Assembly: GCF_018687715.1 (NCBI RefSeq) | Contig: NC_056755.1 | Coordinates: 17,428,001 to 17,492,000 of the forward strand | Direction of reading: 5' to 3' | Source: Carya illinoinensis | Taxonomy: Eukaryota > Streptophyta > Magnoliopsida > Fagales > Juglandaceae | DNA: 64,000 bases | In this document: piece by piece, positions 38,243 to 55,440 of the stretch | Layout of the letters: the number at the start of each line of letters is the position of its first letter | Numbering within the stretch: the stretch's first letter is position 1 | Notes under the pieces: generated by a model | Told to the model about the DNA's origin: nothing | Databases searched by the model: none | What the model saw: the letters and a program-made list of their open reading frames with translations, nothing else | Made by a program: the position numbers and the translations under genes

Positions 38243-38828
38243 TTTTGGACGCGAACATTTTATCTTCTCCGCCTTAATTTGGTGCATAACGAGATTTGAA
38301 TTTTGATGCCCAGGATTTGCCTTTTACAATGTCCTAGTATATCGAGCATGGGTGGTGACTGTAACATGGCTATTTATTGATTCTCTAATTGCCTGTTGTA
38401 GTAAACGCTGTTGTTTTTGTAGTGAAATTTGAGGATGTCGATGCTTAATTTTGCACCTTGAGCTTTTCCACTTTGTCATGTAAACTGAACTGTGAACCTT
38501 TATGAAGCCATTTCCAAAAGCAATCCATTGGATCTCTTTACTCATTTTCCACTCCGTCCCCGACTCTACCTTGAGCCACTGTCCATTTGCCCTTGTCTAC
38601 AGACAGGCAGGCCTGTATTTCGCACTCCAAATCAAGATATACAAAGATCCAATTCCATCTGAGAGATCCGAGCATCGGGCCCAGCTCAGATGAAAGGCCC
38701 ACCACGGGTAGTGAACACCAGGAACCTCAATGGCAGATTGAGTCTTGCGGGAGAGTACGAAAACAGGTGTTTGCCTAGAGCTTCGACGCCTGGGCATGTC
38801 CAGTGGTGGGCGCACTTGAGCAGCAACA
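38243..38828. other. GAUT10 3' flank up to the gypsy insertion
   Basis: Presumed 3' UTR of GAUT10 to about 38500. From about 38650 the sequence is more GC-rich and continues, across the gypsy insertion, into 55441 onward. Confidence 0.5.
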
Positions 38829-39310
38829 TCTTACGTCCTCCTTGCTCGAGAAATCACTAGAAGAAGGTCCTTTCTGCAGACTATTGGAAAGGAGCATATT
38901 AATGCAAGAACACTTCACAATCATGCAAAGCAAGAACACACCACAAACAATCAAGAATTCCTTATATTTCGTTAGTAGAGATTTTCGAGCAATCCCTAAG
39001 CTCCACAAGTTCTCTCTGTATCGATTACAAGAATTCATATGCTTATTCAGTAAACAAAACAACCTATTTATACTACACTTCCGATCCTAACAGAAATTCA
39101 ACTAACAGTTAAATGTAAATGAACACAACATTGCTTTGCTTTCAGTCTGCCTTTCCTAAAACCTTCTCGCAACGCACCATTTTATTAATTCCTCAACACA
39201 ACGTTTTATAGCTTCCAATCACTCTCCCTTCTCATCAACACACAACATTTTAACCAAGATAGTTAAAGCCGTTAGACCTCCCTACAGCCTTCAATCAGAC
39301 ACAACTTACA
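38829..39310 (-). repeat. Gypsy 3' LTR
   Basis: Pairs with 54979-55440. It starts (minus strand) TGTAAGTTGTGTCTGATTG. Its other end is TCTTACG on the plus strand where the partner has TGTTACG. It has about 20 extra bases near 38989-39008 compared with the partner. Confidence 0.93.
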
Positions 39311-39324
39311 TTCTCCCCTCCTTA
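39311..39324 (-). other. Gypsy polypurine tract
   Basis: On the minus strand AAGGAGGGGAGAA immediately precedes the 3' LTR. This is the primer site for plus-strand DNA synthesis in LTR elements. Confidence 0.8.
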
Positions 39325-39369
39325 AAGGACTTGTCCACAAGGCCTTCAATCAGACACACCTTCATAGGA

Positions 39370-39999
39370 CAATTCCTACCAAATGAGGATAGAGCTGCCG
39401 TAGTTTATACAAACTTTCCCAAGAAGCATCTTCAGCCGTAGCCCCAACCTAACTCACCAACACTTCTGTAATAGCATGATTGCCCTTCCTTTGTAATCTC
39501 CTCTCAAGAATCTGCTGGGGCTCAGGTTGTACTCAACCAAAAAAATCTGTAGGTGGTAAAGTAGGCAGTGGTACAATATGCTGGCCTCGTTTCCTTTTAA
39601 GACAGGAAACATGGAAGACTGGATGTATTTTTGAAGATTCAGGCAAATTCAGCTTATATGCCACAGTCCCTAGCTTTTGTACAATCTGGAAGGGGCCATA
39701 GAAACGTGGGGCTAACTTCATATTGTGTCTCATAGCTAATATCTTCTGTCTATAGGGCTGAAGTCTTAAAAATACCCAATCTCCAACCTCAAATGACCTA
39801 TCACTCCTTTTCCTATCAGCAAAGTGCTTCATTCTTTGTTGAGCTCTGAGTATATTATCCCATAATAAAACTAGCAACTCTTCTCGGGACCTGAGTTGGT
39901 TATCCATAGCATCATTAGAAGAGGTACCTGGCACATAAGCCAACAATTTAGGAGGAGGGTAGCCATAAAGAGCCTCGAAAGGAGTGATATTAATGGTAG
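39370..39999 (-). pseudogene. Gypsy integrase C-terminus and chromodomain
   Basis: Minus-strand continuation of the integrase interrupted at 51204: ITPFEALYGYPPPKLLAYVP, a GPY/F-like segment (LAPRFYGPFQIVQKLGTVAYKLNLP) and HPVFHVSCLKR. After a stop near 39530 comes a chromodomain-like stretch (ILERRLQRKGNHAITEVLVS, then EDASWESL). The chromodomain places the element among chromoviruses and would direct integration towards particular chromatin marks. Confidence 0.8.
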
Positions 40000-41332
40000 T
40001 GTTGAACCCAAGGTTTCAAGTTTCATGTGATTATAAATCTACACATGGATTTTGATGATAACAAATGAATTCAAAGAATAAAGGAGTTTCAAGCTCAAGT
40101 TGTCCACACAATGGGGTCAAGCACATCAAAGAACCAAGCATGAGCAAGAAGGAAACAAGTTCACATTAAAGTCATAGAGTAATGTTGTAAATCTCTTAAA
40201 ATTCGAAATTAGGATTAATGCTCAAAATTAATATTTTATTATAAAGCATTAAAATACATTTTCTACATGTGCATGAATATTTTTGAAAATTAAATTTGAA
40301 AATTTTGAAAGATGATTGATTGTCATCTTTTACATGTGCATGCCTTGATTAAAGGGTTGAATTTTAAAAATATTAAAAATGATTGATTGTCATCTTTCAC
40401 ATGTGCATGTTTTATTTAAATATTTTCAAAAGTGATAGATGCTTTTTTAGACTTATACAAAAGGTAGATGATTTTATTTGAAAATTTTGAAAAGTAACGT
40501 GTGTTCATTTTGTCATATACAAAAAGTAAAAGATTAGGTTTGAATTTTTTAAAAATGAAAGTGTGCTCCTTTTGTCATATGCAAAAAGTAAAAGATTAGG
40601 TTTGAATTTTTTGAAAAGGAAAGTGTTCTCCTTTTGTCATATGCCAAAAGTAAAAGATTAGGTTTGATTTTTTTGAAAAAGTGAATGATGTTGTCTTTGA
40701 CATGTGAATCTTTTTAAATTTGAATATGAAGTCTCATATGCTTATAAATAGATCATTTGAGAGCTTCACATTCACAACACCAAGAGCATACAACATTCAT
40801 TCAAAGCTTTCATTCTCTCTTCTCTAAGCATTGAGCCTTAATCCTTGTTCATTTTGAGAGATATAATTTACGCTGTATTGTTCTTATTTCACTCATTGAG
40901 GAGTGTTTTCTGATAACCTATCCACTATCAGCTCTTGTATCAGAAAAATGGTGTGTATAACCCTTGTACTTGTAGAAGTGTTCTACATGGGGAATAGTTG
41001 AATCACCATGTGTAAAGTGATTGCAAGTGTAGAAGGTGTTCTACACGGATCCTTTGTAGCGGTGTTGTTCAAAGGTGTAATAGGTTTCTATCTCCACCTG
41101 AAAGAGGTTGAATAGTGAATTTGGGAATCCTCAAGGGGTAGCTTGAGGCGAGGACGTAGGCAGTGGGGCTGAACCTCGTTAACATACTGAGTTTGCTTCT
41201 CTCTTACCCTTACTCTTTATATTTATTGTTATTTCATATTTTGTTTATATTTTATATTATATATTTGATTTATAATTGTTATTTTTTTAATACAACTCAA
41301 TTCACCTCCCTCTTGTGTTAGTCATCTGGTCA
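40000..41332 (+). repeat. Copia 5' LTR
   Basis: Matches 49866-51203 from TGTTGAACCC to TTAGTCATCTGGTCAA. Both contain three or four imperfect tandem units built on CTCCTTTTGTCATATGC(A/C)AAAAGTAAAAGATTAGG. The TATA-like ATGCTTATAAATAGATC is at about 40738 and a GAGCCTTAATCC leader region follows. Confidence 0.95.
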
Positions 41333-41333
41333 A

Positions 41334-42406
41334 TCTAGCAGTCGGCCTCCACTCTTTTGTGGAGATACTTACTCATTCTGGAAAGTTAGAATGAGAATAT
41401 TCCTTTAGGCTCAAGGTCGAGAAATCTGGAAATGTATTGTAAATGGACCTTATATTCCAACAAAAGTGGTTGATGGAGTAAAGGTCAAAAAGGAAGAAGA
41501 AGAGTTTGATCGTGAAGACGATAGACTTTCTATTTTGAATTTAACTGCTATGAATTTATCATTTAATACTCTCAATGGAAATGAGTTTAATAGAATAATG
41601 ACTTGTGCTACGGCAAAAGAAATTTGGGATAACTGGAAGTTACTTATGAAGGAACTTCGCAAGTCAAGGAATCAAAAATTTATATTCTTACTCATGAATT
41701 TGAAATGTTTAAGATGAATGATGATGAATCTATTTCTAGTATGCACACTCGTTTTACTAACATCATAAACAGTTTGACAGTTTTTGGCAAAGTTTATTCC
41801 AAGGTGGAAATAGTAAGAAAAATTCTCAACTCTCTACCAAAACGCTGTGAATCAAAAGTGACAGCGATTCTTGAATCTAGAGACCTCAAGAAGCTCGAAG
41901 TGAATGAACTCATCGGGTCACTTATCACCTATGAGTACACATTGAAAAGAGGAGAAGAAGAAGGAAAGCCAAAGAAGAGCTTGGCACTTAAAGCTGTTCC
42001 TCATGAAAGTGAAAGTGATGAAGATGAGGAAAATGAAGACAAAGATGAAGAAGTTGCGATGATAACAAGAAGAATTCAGAGGTTCTTAAAGAAAAATAAA
42101 ACTCCTCCGAGGAAATCATTCAAAAAGTTTTTCAAGAAAGATTTAGGTAAAAATGACACTTTAATTTGTTATAAATGCAATAAGCCTGGTCATATCAAGC
42201 CAGATTGTCCTCTGCTAAAGAAAGATCGAAACAAGGGCAAGAAAGCAATGAAAGCTACATGGGATGATGATTCAAGTAGCTCAGATAGTAAAGCAAGCAA
42301 TGAAGAATCAGCAAATCTTTGTCTTATGGCTAAAAATGACATTGAGGTAACAAATCTTGATAATATTGAAGATCCTTCATATGAAGAATTGCAAAATGTT
42401 TTATAA
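41334..42406 (+). pseudogene. Copia gag, truncated at its 5' end, with stops
   Basis: Begins directly after the LTR with SRPPLFCGDTYSFWKVRM, then an in-frame stop (near 41406). The rest of the capsid-like region follows, shifted between two frames (41466-41717 and 41705-42406). A CCHC zinc knuckle CYKCNKPGHIKPDC lies at about 42165-42210. Gag packages the element RNA. Confidence 0.85.
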
Positions 42407-42430
42407 GAGGTTTATGAGGAATTTGAAAAA

Positions 42431-45400
42431 TTGGGTATCAAATATACTGTTTTGAAAAAGAAAAATTTTTCTTTAACAAATGAAATTGATATTTTAAGAA
42501 AAGAAAATATCATTTTGAAAGATGAAAATCTTGAATTGAATAAGAAGAAAACCGATTTAGAAAATATTGTTGAAAACTTTACAAATGGAAAAAGAAATTT
42601 TGAAAAACTTCTTGGTAGTCAAAGATGTGTTTTTGACAAGACAGGCTTGGGATATATGCCAAAACAAAAATACAAATCTTATAAAAATTTCTTTGATAAT
42701 CCTTCTATATCAAAAACCAATAATCAAAATTCTTTTCATAAAAATAATTTTGTTAGAAAAAGATATTATTATAATCATTAAAGTTCTTCATATATGTTAC
42801 ATGCTATTTGCAATTTCTGTAATAGAAATGGTCATAATTATCATACTTGTCCTATTAGAAGAAATCATACAATGACTGTTAGGACCATATGGGTACCTAA
42901 ATATCTTGTTTATTCTAATAATAATAAATAAAGGACCCAAAGAACTTGGGTACTAAGAAAAATCATTTTAATTGTTTTTATAGGTATGCATGAAGTCATC
43001 CACAAGTAAAAACAAGTGATTTTTAGATAGTGGATGTTCAAGACACATGACGGGAGAGAAGACTAAATTTTTTGATCTTAGATCTAAAGAAGAAGGACAC
43101 GTGACATTTGGAGACAACTCGAAAGGGAAGATCGTGGGAATATGTAAAATTGGTAATGAATCTTCTCTCATAATTGAAGATGTTCTACTTGTTGAAGGTC
43201 TAAAACATAATCTTTTGAGTATAAGTCAATTATGTGATAAAGGATTTAAAGTTACTTTCAAAATGGATAAGTGCATTATTTTGAATGATCATAATTGTAA
43301 TATTTGTTTTATTGTTTTTAGAAATAATAATATTTATACAATCGATTTTGAAGAAATTACCTCACAAGATGCTATTTGCTTTTCAGTTTAAAATGAAACT
43401 AGTTGGTTAGGGCATAGAAGATTAGGTCATGCCAACATGGAACTTATTTCTAAACTTTCAAAAAATGATCTTGTGAGAGGTTTACCAAAAACAAATTTTT
43501 TTAAAGACAAAATTTGTGATGCATGTCAATTTGGTAAATAAACAAAAACTTCTTTTAAAACTAAGAAATATATTTCCACTACTAGACCATTGCAACTGAT
43601 ACACATGGATCTTTTTGGACCAAATAGAGTTGCAAGTTTAGGAGGAAAATATTATGCATTTGTTATTGTTGATGATTTCTCTAGATATACTTGGGTCATC
43701 TTTCTTTCTCATAAAGATGAGGCACATAATGTCTTTACCAAATTATGCAAGAGAATTCAAAATGAAAAGGGCTATACTATTTCAAGTATCCGAAGTGATA
43801 GGGGAAAATAGTTTGTTAATAAAAATATTGAAACATTTTGTGATGAAAATGGTTTTGTGCATAATTTTTCTGCTCCTCGAACTCCTCAACAAAATGGGGT
43901 AGTAGAGAGGAAAAATAGATCTCTTCAAGAGATGGCAAGAACAATGCTCAATAAGAACAACTTGCCTAATTATTTTTGGGCCGAAGCGGTAAGTACTGCA
44001 TGTTATGTTATAAATAGAATTATGCTAAGGTCTAAATTAGATAAAACCCCCTATGAGCTTTGGAATGAGAAAAAACCTAACATTGGTTACTTTCATGTAT
44101 TTGGATGCAAATGTTTTATTTTGAATGACAAAGATAATTTAGGCAAGTTTGATGCAAAATCTGATGAAGGTATTTTTTTCGGGTATTCTACTAATAGTAA
44201 AGTTTATAGAGTATTCAATAAAAAGACTTTAACTGTACAAGAATCTATGCATGTAGTATTTGATGAATCTAATTCTCAACTCTCCAATAAATCTATTGAT
44301 GAAGAAGCAGAAGGTATAAATAACACGGAAAGTCTCAATGTCAACAAAGAGAAAACAATAGAGGAAGTTCAACATGGAGCCATCAGGAAAGATCATCAAA
44401 ATTTAATACAAGATGCAACCAAACAGTGAAAATTTGTGAAAGATCATCCAGTGGAACAAATTTTGGGAGAACCTTCACAAGGTGTAAGTACTCGATCATC
44501 TCTTAGAAATATTTGCAATCATACTGCTTTTCTATCTCAAATTGAACCCAAAAATATTGATGACGCACTTCTTGATGAATCTTAGATTTTAGCTATGCAA
44601 GAAGAGTTGAATCAATTTGAAAGAAATGATGTTTGGACACTTGTTCCTAGACCCCAAAATCATACTATTATTGGAACAAAATGGGTTTTTAGAAACAAGA
44701 AAGATGAGTCCGGAGTCATTACTAGAAATAAGACTCGACTTGTAGCCCAAAGTTTTAATCAAGAAGAAGGAATCGATTATGATGAGACATATGCACCTGT
44801 CGCAAGATTAGAAGCTATTCGAATACTACTTGCATATGCTTGTTATAAAGATTTCAAACTTTTTCAAATGGATGTTAAAAGTGCTTTCTTAAATGGTTTT
44901 ATAAATGAAGAGGTATATGTTGAGCAACCTCCAGGTTTTGAAAATTATATTTCCCTAAATCATGTTTTCAAACTCACAAAAGCACTATATGGACTTAAAA
45001 AAGCTCCTAGAGCTTGGTACGAGAGACTCAGTGGTTTCTTGATTGAAAAAGGTTTTTCAAGAGGAAAAATCGACACAACTCTTTTCATTAAATATGAAAA
45101 TGATGATATTTTTTTGATTCAGATTTATGTTGATGATATAATATTCGGTGCTACTAATGAAAATATGTGTCAAGTTTTTGCTAAGACAATGCAGGAAGAA
45201 TTTGATATGAGCATGATGAGAGAACTTACATTCTTTCTCAAATTGTAAATTAAGCAAGCAAAAAGTGGGACATTCATCAATCAGTCAAAATATATTAAGG
45301 AATTATTGAAAAAGTTTGGTATGGAAAATGTTAAGGAAATTGGAACACCAATGAGCCCATCAACTAAACTTGATAAAGATGAATCCGGTAAGCCAATTGA

Positions 45401-46079
45401 CTCGAAGATATATCGAAGTATGATTGGTAGCTTATTATATTTAACAGGCAGTATACCAGATATTATTTTTAGTGTGTGCTTATGTGCACGCTTTCAATCA
45501 TCTATTAAAGAATCACATTTAATTGCAGTTAAGCGCATTCTTAGATATCTTAGTGGTATAATTAACTTAGGGTTATGGTACCCTAAGCACACAGCTTTCG
45601 ATCTAATCAGCTACACAGATGCAAATTATGCTGGTTGTAAAATAGATCGAAAAAGCACTAGTGGAGCATATCATTTCTTAGGTCATGCACTAGTTTCCTG
45701 GTTTAGTAAAAAATAAAATTCTGTTGCACTATCTACTGCTGAGGCAGAATATGTTACTGCGGGTAGTTGTTGTGCTCAAGTTCTCTACACGAAGCAACAA
45801 CTTGAAGATTTTAAACTCATGTATAATCACATTCCAATCAAATGTGATAATACAAGTGCTATAAATCTTTCAAAGAACCCAATACAACATTCTAGAACTA
45901 AGCATATTGAAATAAGATATCATTTTCTTCAAGATCATGTGCAGAAATGCGATATAGTACTAGAATTCACAAACACACACGATCAGTTAGCAGATATTTT
46001 CACAAAACCTTTACCAGAAGATAGATTATGTATGATCAGAAGAGAAATAGGTATGATGCATGCTATGAATATCTCTTAA
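42431..46079 (+). pseudogene. Copia pol (protease, integrase, reverse transcriptase, RNase H), broken
   Basis: A linker is followed by the protease motif FLDSGCSRHMTG (43023-43060), preceded by TGA where W is usual. The GAG-pre-integrase segment LGHRRLGHANMELISKLS and the zinc-binding CDACQFGK (about 43505) come next, then stop TAA. The integrase core has LIHMDLFGP, FVIVDDFSRYTW and APRTPQQNGVVERKNRSLQE (43600-43930), with a TAG at 43809-43811. RT has TKWVFRNKKDESG, FLNGFINEEVYVEQPPGF, and the catalytic YVDDI at about 45125-45145. RNase H has YTDANYAGC and ADIFTKPL and ends at 46079. At least six stops break the frame. Confidence 0.9.
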
Positions 46080-46173
46080 AAGATAGACTAGAGTCAATAA
46101 AAATAGAGATAATTTTTTTAAATACTTTTACATAAACTTGAGATTCTTAGCCTCATGTTTGAGACGCTCATTC

Positions 46174-48294
<2,121 letters not shown>

Positions 48295-48853
48295 CATTCT
48301 CTTCATACAATATCATGTCATTCTTATCCATGGGAACCGGCAAGCGGAATGAAAAATCTAATAAAGATTTCAACTGTTTATTTTTCTGCCGAATGATTCC
48401 TTCCCTTGTGTGAGACTCTTGAACAATTCGTTGAAGTACAATAATTTATTTTTTGAGTTTTTCAACTTCATGATTTTTGGCTTGTAGCCGCCGAGAAAAA
48501 GCAACAATAAAGGAAGAGTAGTAAGTCCCAAGACTCACCAAGTCATAAATAGCATCAGAATCTGACTTATTAGTCAGATTATTATTTTCCTATTGCAACA
48601 TGGCACCAATGGTAGCTGCAGAAAGGACAGGAGGTTGAGATGCAGAATGCCTCATGGATGGATCTAGAGAAATGTTAGAAGAATGAGCCATTGAGAAAAG
48701 AATAGAAGGTTTAAAACGAGAATGTTGAAGGAATGCAGATGAGTTATAGAGATGAGAAGAAAACTTGATGCGGATTGGATGAACTTCAAGACTGATTTTA
48801 TAGAGATAGCATAAAGAATAAGACAAACTATTGTCTCTTCAAATCTTATTTAG

Positions 48854-49386
48854 TCAAAAGAAATACAAGATATGCTGGACACACATTGTCAAAAGTTTTC
48901 TTACTAAGCCAGCGAGATTAACAGTAGATTGTCCATATTTTCCTAGTAAACGATGAACCTCTGCTGTTATCTGCCGATATTAACCTTGTATCTGAACCCT
49001 TTCTCGTTCCAGCTCCTCTATTTGTGGTTGCAGATCATGAGCATACCAATCTGCAAATTTTTTCAACTCTTAGTTTTCTTGCTTTAGCTTTTTATTCTTA
49101 CTATCCTTATTAGCAAGCTTCTGTCGTAACTCAGATATTTACATGTTAAGATGATCAATCTCACTTACCCTCGCCATTAACCTCCGAGAAATGATCGTAA
49201 CAGATGCAGCATATTGACTACTGAGCATTCTTCATTTTGCAATAATCTCAGAATCAGCCTTACTAGAAAAACGGTTCTCTGCTCCTATCATGGTATTGAC
49301 GGCCTCAGGAGAGAAGATTGATGATTGATGCGTCAAGGGTTCCTGATTCAAGTCTGGAACATTAGTGGAAGAGAATTGCTCAGCCA
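48854..49386 (-). pseudogene. Antisense coiled-coil reading frame, copy 2
   Basis: Minus-strand ATG at 49386 starts MAEQFSSTNVPDLNQEPLTH. The frame then reads FSPEAVNTMIG, TIISRRLMARVSEIDHLNM, a long coiled coil ISELRQKLANKDSKNKKLKQ, and DWYAHDLQPQIEELERERVQ, with about four internal stops. It aligns with copy 1 around SDSDAIYDL/ADSEIIAK and FSRRLQAKNHEVEKL/ISRRLMARVSEIDHL, so the two are an old tandem duplication. A TATA-like CTATAAAAAAA lies at 49465-49475 (minus), about 85 bases before the ATG. Unknown function. Confidence 0.6.
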
Positions 49387-49793
49387 TTCTATCGTTGTGG
49401 AAAAACAGAACTCAGGTCAAGAAGCGATGTATTTTTTTGGCATCCGATAGATGAAAATGCTCATTTTTTTTATAGAAACTCAGAGCCTTCAATCACGTTT
49501 GTCAACAACATCAGGCGATTGTTTAAATCTCCAGCCGCACTAAATTCATAGAGTTAGGCCTTGAGACTTTGCAGCATTTGTCGGGTCATGGACGGCTCAT
49601 TTTTCAACTATCTACAGTGACTATTAAACGTATCGTTTTCTTCAGTCCATTTACTTGATGCCGATCCTTTTTAATGATACCAAAAGGGTGAGAAGTTTTA
49701 GACTAGAACATTAACATTGTTTAAATTGCTAAACTTGTTATATATGCTTGGAATTATATTTATACTTTTACTTGAAAAACTAACGCATATTTT

Positions 49794-49865
49794 CAGGGGG
49801 AGCTTAAGTATTAATACAGGTTTCAAGTTCTATCAAGTATTTGTCATCATCAAAAAAGGGGAGAT
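49794..49865 (+). other. Copia polypurine tracts
   Basis: AGGGGGAGC at 49795-49803 and AAAAAAGGGGAGAT at 49852-49865, the latter abutting the 3' LTR. Multiple purine tracts of this kind are characteristic of Sireviruses. Confidence 0.8.
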
Positions 49866-51203
49866 TGTTGAACCCAAGGTTTCAAGTTTCATGTGATTAT
49901 AAATCTACACATGGATTTTGATGATAACAAATGAATTCAAAGAATAAAGGAGTTTCAAGCTCAAGTTGTCCACACAATGGAGTCAAGCACATCAAAGAAC
50001 CAAGCATGAGCAAGAAGGAAACAAGTTCACATTAAAATCATAGATTAATGTTGTAAATCTCTTAAAATTCAAAATTAGGATTAATGCTCAAAATTAATAT
50101 TTTATCATAAAGCATTAAAATACATTTTCTACATGTGCATGAATATTTTTGAAAATTAAATTTGAAAATTTTGAAAGATAATTGATTGTCATCTTTTACA
50201 TGTGCATGCCCTGATTAAATGGTTGAACTTTGAAAATATTAAAAATGATTGATTGTCATCTTTCACATGTGCATGTTTTATTTAAATATTTTCAAAAGTG
50301 ATTGATGCTTTTTTAGACTTATACAAAAGGTAGATGATTTTATTTGAAAAATTTGAAAAGTAAAGTGTGCTCCTTTTGTCATATACAAAAAATAAAAGAT
50401 TAGGTTTGAATTTTTTGAAAAGGAAAGTGTGCTCCTTTTGTCATATACAAAAAGTAAAAGATTAGGTTTGAATTTTTTGAAAATGAAAGTATGCTCCTTT
50501 TGTCATATGCCAAAAGTAAACGATTAGGTTTGATTTTTTTGAAAAAGTGAATGATGTTGTCTTTGACATGTGAATATTTTTAAATTTGAATATGAAGTCT
50601 CATATGCTTATAAATAGATCATTTGAGAGCTTCACATTCACAACACCAAGATCATATAACATTCAGTCAAAGCTTTCATTCTCTCTTCTCTAAGCATTGA
50701 GCCTTAATCCTTGTTCATTTTGAGAGATATAATTTGCGCTGTATTGTTCTTATTTCACTCATTGAGGAGTGTTTTCTGATAACCTACCCACTATCAGCTC
50801 TTGTATCAGAAAAATGGTGTGTATAACCCTTGTGCGTGTAGAAAGTGTTCTACACGGGGAATAGTTGAATCACCACGTGTAAGGTGATTGCAAATGTAGA
50901 GGGTGTTCTACACGGATCATTTGTAGCGGTGTTGTTCAAAGGTGTAATAGGTTTCTATCTCCACCTGAAGGAGGTTGAATAGTAAATTTGGAAATCCTCA
51001 AGGGATAGCTTGAGGCGAGGACATAGGCAGTGGGGCCGAACCTCGTTAACATACTGAGTTTGCTTCTCTCTTACCCTTACTCTTTATATTTATTGTTATT
51101 TCATATTTTGTTTATATTTTATATTATATATTTGATTTATAATTATTATTTTTTTAATACAACTCAATTCACCCCTCATCTTGTATTAGTCATTTGGGCA
51201 ACA
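49866..51203 (+). repeat. Copia 3' LTR
   Basis: TGTTGAACCC... to CATTTGGGCAACA; pairs with 40000-41332 and is followed by the target duplication GGTAG. Confidence 0.95.
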
Positions 51204-54157
<2,954 letters not shown>

Positions 54158-54922
54158 CTAAGAAGCTGAGTCATTAAGGGCAGTGGTGTTAATTGGCCAC
54201 TTATCAGCATAATGATTAGTAGGTCTCCAAGATTTTCTGGAGGACAGCACATATTCGTCTTGTAACTTTGCCAGACCAAAAGCAGCCCCCAAATTTAATG
54301 GATTAAACATTTTAACAGGAATGCGAATGTCATCTTTTAATCCACTAATGAAGCAACTCATTTTGTGTCGTTCAGATAATCCTCTCAATCTATTAGTCAA
54401 TGCCTCAAATTGAGAAGTGTACAAACTCACAGAAGAAGTTTGTCTCAACCTAGTAAGAGCTTCCATAGGATCATCAAATGAGGATGGTCCAAACCTTGTT
54501 TGTAAAGCTACCACCAAAGTCTCCCAAGAATTAAATTGCCCTGAATCTAAACCATTTTGGTACCAAACCAAAGCTTCCCCATCCATATGGTGTGAGGCTA
54601 CCATTAACTTTTGATGAAAAGGAACTTGAAAACAGTCAAAGTATTGATTGGCCTTAAAGACCCAACCAGCAGGTTCAGTTCCATTAAAACGTGGAAAATC
54701 CAACCTAAAATTTCTCTGAGCCCCACCCCTTTCATCATGAGGTCTAGTATCATTATCTCTATCACAAGGAGTCTCCCTCTCCCTACGAGATATTACATTC
54801 ACTGTTTCCACCAAAGTTTTTAACACATCAGAAATTTGATCTAACCTTTCTGCCATGCCAGAGATTGCGATTTGGTGATACTCCAATTGTTGCTGCACCA
54901 TTTCTTGCTGTTGACCTTTCAA
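54158..54922 (-). pseudogene. Gypsy gag
   Basis: Minus strand. A coiled-coil start (EMVQQQLEYHQIAISGMAERL) is followed by the Retrotrans_gag core LDFPRFNGTEPAGWVFKANQ, ALVWYQNGLDSGQFNSWETL and LYTSQFEALTNRL. It stops at 54158-54160 ahead of the zinc-knuckle region, which in related elements is in the same frame. This looks like a nonsense mutation. Confidence 0.85.
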
Positions 54923-54966
54923 TGCTCCTCATGTTCCTTCTGCCAGTAGTAAGGATCGACCGCTAT

Positions 54967-54978
54967 GTTGATACCAAT
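54967..54978 (-). other. Gypsy primer-binding site
   Basis: On the minus strand the 5' LTR ends GTAACA and is followed by ATTGGTATCAAC. TGGTATCA is complementary to the 3' end of plant initiator tRNA-Met, the usual primer. Confidence 0.8.
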
Positions 54979-55440
54979 TGTTACGTCCTCTCTACTCGAG
55001 AAATCACCAGAAGAAGGTCCTTGCTGCAGACTACTGGAAAGGAGCAGATTAATGCAAGAACACTTCACAATCTTGCAAAGCAAGAACACACCACAAACTA
55101 TCAAGAATTCCTTATATTTCGTTAGTAGAGATTTTCGAGTTCTCTCTGTATCGATTACAAGAATTCAGATGCTTATTCAGTAAACAAAACAACCTATTTA
55201 TACTACACTTCCGATCCTAACATAAATTCAACTAACAGTTAAATGTAAATGAACACGACGTCGCTCTGCTTTCAGTCTGCCTTTCCTAAAGCCTTCTCGC
55301 AACGCACCGTTTTATTAATTCATCAACACAGCGTTTTATAGCTTCCAATCACTCTCCCTTCTCATCAACACACAACGTTTTAACCAAGACAGTTAAAGCC
55401 GTTAGACCTCCCTACAACCTTCAATCAGACACACCTTACA
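54979..55440 (-). repeat. Gypsy 5' LTR
   Basis: TGTAAGGTGTGTCTGATTG... (minus strand) to GACGTAACA, followed on its outer side by the target duplication CAACA (55441-55445). Confidence 0.93.

Noticed and set aside
39480..39701. Plus-strand frame within the gypsy element
   Set aside because: Shadow of the minus-strand integrase/chromodomain coding sequence.
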